This document shows positions 55,301-58,851 of a stretch of DNA of 58,851 bases, in pieces. The notes beneath the pieces were generated by a model that did not search any database, had not been told where the DNA came from, and saw nothing but the letters and a program-made list of their open reading frames with translations. Where the stretch lies: positions 1 through 58,851 of the forward strand of contig NJFT01000243.1 of assembly GCA_002221725.1 (NCBI GenBank), written 5' to 3'. Position numbers and translations under genes: made by a program. How positions within the stretch are numbered: the first letter of the stretch is position 1; each line of letters starts with the position of its first letter. This DNA comes from Scedosporium boydii. Taxonomy: Eukaryota > Ascomycota > Sordariomycetes > Microascales > Microascaceae.

Positions 55301-56406
55301 CAGACACCAACAATCAACGATTGAGACTTGCCGTAACTGGAACCACACGGATGGCACCAGGCGGGAGAAACACCAGAAAACACCAGAAACACCAGAACCA
55401 CACCCCCCACCCTCGCTCTTGCCCTCTCTTCTCAGGTCGTACACTCCAGAGGCAGCGGCATGCGTTGGACGAGGGTTAAATACAAGTACAAAGACACAAG
55501 CACGGTACTTCGTACATTGGATGAGTCTTGTATCTTTTATTGTTTGATTACAAGTACAGTTGTCTTTTAATCCGGCTGCTTGCCCGCCCTGGCGCATTTG
55601 CACCCAGATCGGTCACCAAAGCCTGGAATTCACACAGAGCATTCTTCATTCTTTCCTCCTACTCTCCCTCTCCGTGTACGAAGTTCGCCAGCCGCCCATC
55701 TCCTTCTCTTACCTGGGCAACTCGTCGCTTCCGGTCTGCTCCAAGTAGTCTCTCCATTTCATTCGCCTTTGTGCCGGAGACGCAACGTTCCCCGCCCTCT
55801 TTCTTCCATGCAGGCTATACCCACCGCTGCAATCCGCCCTCAGCCGAAGCCTTGCCAGTCGACAAAACACCCTCCCCCGACACCCTTTTCTCGAATTCTC
55901 AGGCCAAAACCATTTACTCGAACCGAACTTAGCGCGAGTGCATTAGAGCCCTGTGCTAGCTAGATGTTACCTTCGTCTATATAAACACTTCGATTATCGC
56001 GACTCGTTCCTCGAATTGCTCCCCTGTGCCCCCCGCCCGACTCGGACGATTCCTGGGAAGACGAACGCAGCTCGCTTGTTTTCAGAGCTTCATTCCTCCA
56101 TCAACAGGAACCAGATACCGAGCTGTAATACCTCGCGGGTCTCGAGAAGAGGCGCGTAGCAAGAGCTTCTGAGGCTTTGCGCTTAAGCTGTACGCCTTGC
56201 CAGCTAGCTTCCACAGGTTGGGCGGCTAAAGCACATCCATAGACCGATCGACCTGGCCGTCTCGGAGACCACCTCTCAGCGCGGCATCAAGGTCCCTTGC
56301 TGCTCAGCCTATCTGGTCTCCGGCCAGCCGACCTGCTTTTATCCTCTAGCAACAATCCTTCCAATACGCCTTGCTTGGTCAACATTCTTAATTTGTAGTC
56401 TAAGCC
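49319..56406. other. Gene-poor 7-kb stretch
   Basis: No gene is supported over 7.1 kb. Frames up to 197 codons exist on both strands without family signals or splice coherence; the best is a 89-codon minus-strand frame at 50449-50718. A T17 run lies at 51261-51277. CACCAACA-type short repeats occur near 52630. Four exact and several near TACTTCGTA motifs lie at 52149-55514. From about 55590 the + strand turns pyrimidine-rich, the likely leader of the gene starting at 56407. Confidence 0.45.
52149..55514. repeat. Dispersed nonamer TACTTCGTA/TACGAAGTA, main cluster
   Basis: Exact copies lie at 52149-52157, 53608-53616, 54470-54478 and 55506-55514. One-mismatch copies lie at 54045-54053 and 54410-54418 (TACTTCGTG) and 55677-55685 (TACGAAGTT). 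All are intergenic. Confidence 0.8.
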
Positions 56407-58851
56407 ATGGCCCTCGAAGCCCCATTGAGATCATCGTCTGCACGTTTACCGTCTGGCTTTGCACCTCTCAACGAGATGTGAGTGGTTTTCAATCCTTCCC
56501 CCGGAGTACTCGAGAGCGATTCAATTCTCTATGCATTTGAACAAAGCTCCTTCTGCTAGTTATATAAAGAATGCTCACCCTTTGCCCTTAGGTCGTCCTC
56601 GACCCCCGATCCCCATCTTCGGCCCCACAGCGCTCAGAGGATATCAGCTAGCCTCAGTCTCGTGAGCCCTAGTGACCTCGTCGGCCCTTCGCCCGTCACC
56701 TCGAACGGAACCGAAACGACTGAGATAGAGGATGAAGAGTCCGAGGATGTTGTTCAGCCCAACCTGCCCGTAGCCCAACCTCAGGTGAGATAGCATCACG
56801 ACGCATGCGCTTAGCGTGCTACCGGCTCATAAATTGATGTTGACACCTTCTACTAGCTGTTGATGCTCAAGACGAACATTCCCGAACAAATCCGCAAGAG
56901 TGTCAGCGAGGAATCCGTGTCTGTTATTCACGCTCCCGAGAGCTTCCGCAGCTGGGTGAGTCTTGGCTCCCCCCTCCCCCTCGATGTAATGCTATTGAAG
57001 CTAACTCTTAGCATGGAGCAGACGTCGACCGAGCCGACAGCAAAACAGGAACAGATGAGCGAAAGAGACTCACCGAAAGACACGGATGACATGGCCAGTG
57101 TTGAAGAATCCCATGAGCTGGGACAGGTACAGATTCGCCCTTTGCTGGGATACTATTTCTTCCGGAACCATGCTAACTCTGCTCTTAGCCTTCCCGGGAG
57201 CCTCGGACTCCGGCTCCCATAACGACTAACATAAGGCCGCTTCGGTACACCATCGAGGCCACCACTCCACAAGCACAAAACTTCAAAGATGTTTTCGGCG
57301 AGTCTACTAGGATACGCTCTAGTAGCACAAGCAGCCTCGGAAGTGCGTCTCCATCATCCCCAACCATTGTGGCGTTCTATTAGCTAACCGTAGCTCTAGA
57401 AATCGATGAGCTCGGCGAGGGAGATCCAGACGCTGAAACGGACCAGGATGGGCTGTATGACCACTCGTTCGATGAAATGCGGCTAGAGTTCTCATCCGAG
57501 ATTGCCGCCCTCAGAGCCGCTCTCCAGGAATGTTGGACCCTCTGCAACACTCTTGCGAACCTCAGCTCTTTTCATCGCTCGCGCGTTTTCAATAACTCGG
57601 GGACCCCCGATGCACATGAAAAGGCATGGAAGTCTTGCTGGAAGCTTTGCCAGCGACTTTACGACAACAAGGACAAAGACGAAGAGTCGCTGTCCGTGCA
57701 GCGAATGAACCTCGACCTCTGCCGCGATTTCTGCCAGTCTCTGTTTGATATTAGAGAGCGGCAGGATGAAATTGCAGACTCCATCCTCCGCGTCAGTTTT
57801 GAATTAAACAACCAGTAAGTCAATTTCCCTTGGGTGATAAGCCAGAAAAGTCACTCTCGCGTAGTCCCTACTTCCGGAATGGGTTTCGATTGAGTCTATC
57901 ATGTATGCACATACTAATTCTAACTCTTTAAACAGTCTCTATAGCGCACAGGATACCCGTACTCTTCCGGAAGCCTTCCGTGAGCGGACTCTGGACTTTT
58001 ACATCACCTTATGCCACCGTCTAATGAAACAAAGGAGTGAACTCGAGGAGGAAACCGACTCGCTTCTTCGGGCGTGCTGGACCCTGGCCGAAATGCTCTT
58101 CAGCTTAAGGCAGAATAAGCGGGAAGGCCAACCTGCGAGCGAAGAGCTCCTAGGTTCTGCCGTTCAGGCGTGCTGGGAGCTTTGCGACATCTTTAGAGAG
58201 GGTTGCACCTCCGTTCGGCCCGAAAGGAATACTCCACGTGCGTCCCAGACCAGCTTCTTTGGGCATCATGAGCCGAGTGGCCGCGAAAGCCGTACTTCCA
58301 ATCGATCATCTCTCAGCAAAGCCCAGTCTCATAAAACTCTTGAGGAACGACCTAGGAGGGTCCCGGTTCCTGAGACTCCGGTAACTGAGTTCGAAGACAC
58401 CCCGCTCTCTCCGGAGAGCGAGTCGGGTGCGCAACCCAATATTCTCGTTCTCGGAACTGCGTCAGATAGCAGCCGGGGAGGTCGATGGTCCAGCAATGCC
58501 TCGAGTCTTTCCAGCTACTCGCATAGCAGCGCCAAGACATCCAGTACTGCCACGACCGCTACAGCTGAAGACAGCAACGTGACTCGCATAAAAATCTTGA
58601 TCCTTAAGGCGGCTATGATCGTTGGCTATACCCGGGACGCGGCGTCTGAAGGCAAGGGCGGAATGGGCTCTCTCCAGACGTTCGTCAAGCAGCTTCCGCT
58701 TGGCTCCTTTGGCTCTCTACCATCTCACGCAACCCTCTTCCAAAGCTACAAAGCCCTCATTCTTTCCGATACTGTCCTCCCGCGGTATCCCAACCTGCCG
58801 GCCCGAGGACGACGTGCGACGGCATCCGAGATTGCAAAGGCGGTCCTGTAT
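56407..58851 (+). CDS. Conserved fungal protein of unknown function, 3' end missing
   Basis: Exons 56407-56477, 56592-56784, 56857 to 57126, 57189-57342, 57400-57814 and 57936 to beyond the window read as one frame; the product is open at the window end. The N-terminal quarter is disordered (Ser/Pro-rich, then acidic EIEDEESEDVV). The core has two related helical blocks, ALQECWTLCNTLANLS with AWKSCWKLCQRLYD, and LLRACWTLAEMLFSLRQ with AVQACWELCDIF; a third, LDFYITLCHRLMKQR, lies between. A Ser/Pro linker then leads to a second conserved block (MIVGYTRDAASEG, LQTFVKQLPLGSFG). I recall orthologues throughout Sordariomycetes, perhaps the family called DUF7624, unverified. The stretch 56956-57011 looks like an intron but is read here as coding because splicing it breaks the frame. 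No function can be given. Confidence 0.75.

Noticed and set aside
1..58851. CRISPR array, insertion sequence, secondary-metabolite backbone gene or intact transposon
   Set aside because: No regularly spaced repeats, transposase, integrase, reverse transcriptase, PKS or NRPS signature was seen on either strand.

Overview
The window is nuclear DNA of a filamentous ascomycete (Pezizomycotina, most likely Sordariomycetes, possibly Hypocreales). Evidence: many short 5'-GTAAGT/GTATGT introns (about 45-130 bp) with CTAAC/CTGAC branch sites, pyrimidine-rich leaders, and proteins with clear filamentous-fungal relatives (LaeA-like methyltransferase, L-arabinitol 4-dehydrogenase, KMT6/EZH2, Pil1, Pex13). 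The L-arabinitol dehydrogenase looks closest to hypocrealean versions as I remember them; I cannot name the species. No bacterial, viral or intact transposon sequence was seen.

Layout. 1-2161 is a CT-rich leader/promoter. 2162-3799 (+) is a LaeA-like methyltransferase with six introns. A 3.4-kb gene-free convergent gap follows, then ATP synthase subunit g (7218-8155, -) and L-arabinitol 4-dehydrogenase (8786-10194, -). 10.2-16.3 kb is mostly non-coding but holds a hidden two-exon gene for a 62-residue secreted cysteine-containing protein (12786-13066, -). Then come PEX13 (16294-17819, -), the intronless RAD2/XPG nuclease (19456-23091, -) and a fungal C2H2 protein (23934-about 25483, -).

From 27 to 49 kb the window is gene-dense: NAA38-like LSM protein (+), eisosome protein PIL1 (-), the H3K27 methyltransferase KMT6/EZH2 (+), a BAP31/Yet-like ER protein (+), a DUF1479 dioxygenase-like protein (-), a conserved helix-hairpin-helix protein of unknown function (-), a small zinc-finger protein (+), an isopenicillin-N-synthase-like dioxygenase (-), UTP17/NAN1 (-) and, head to head with it, RPB10 (+). 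49.3-56.4 kb is gene-poor. The last gene (56407 onward, +) is a conserved fungal protein of unknown function that runs off the window.

Most genes are housekeeping: respiration, peroxisome import, DNA repair, protein acetylation, eisosomes, ribosome biogenesis and transcription. Two, the LaeA-like protein and KMT6, belong to families that set secondary-metabolite gene expression through chromatin. UTP17 and RPB10 share a 330-bp promoter and are likely co-regulated for growth. The least explained signals are the small secreted protein and a nonamer, TACTTCGTA/TACGAAGTA, that occurs at least 11 times and only outside coding sequence. I found no clear new multi-gene system.
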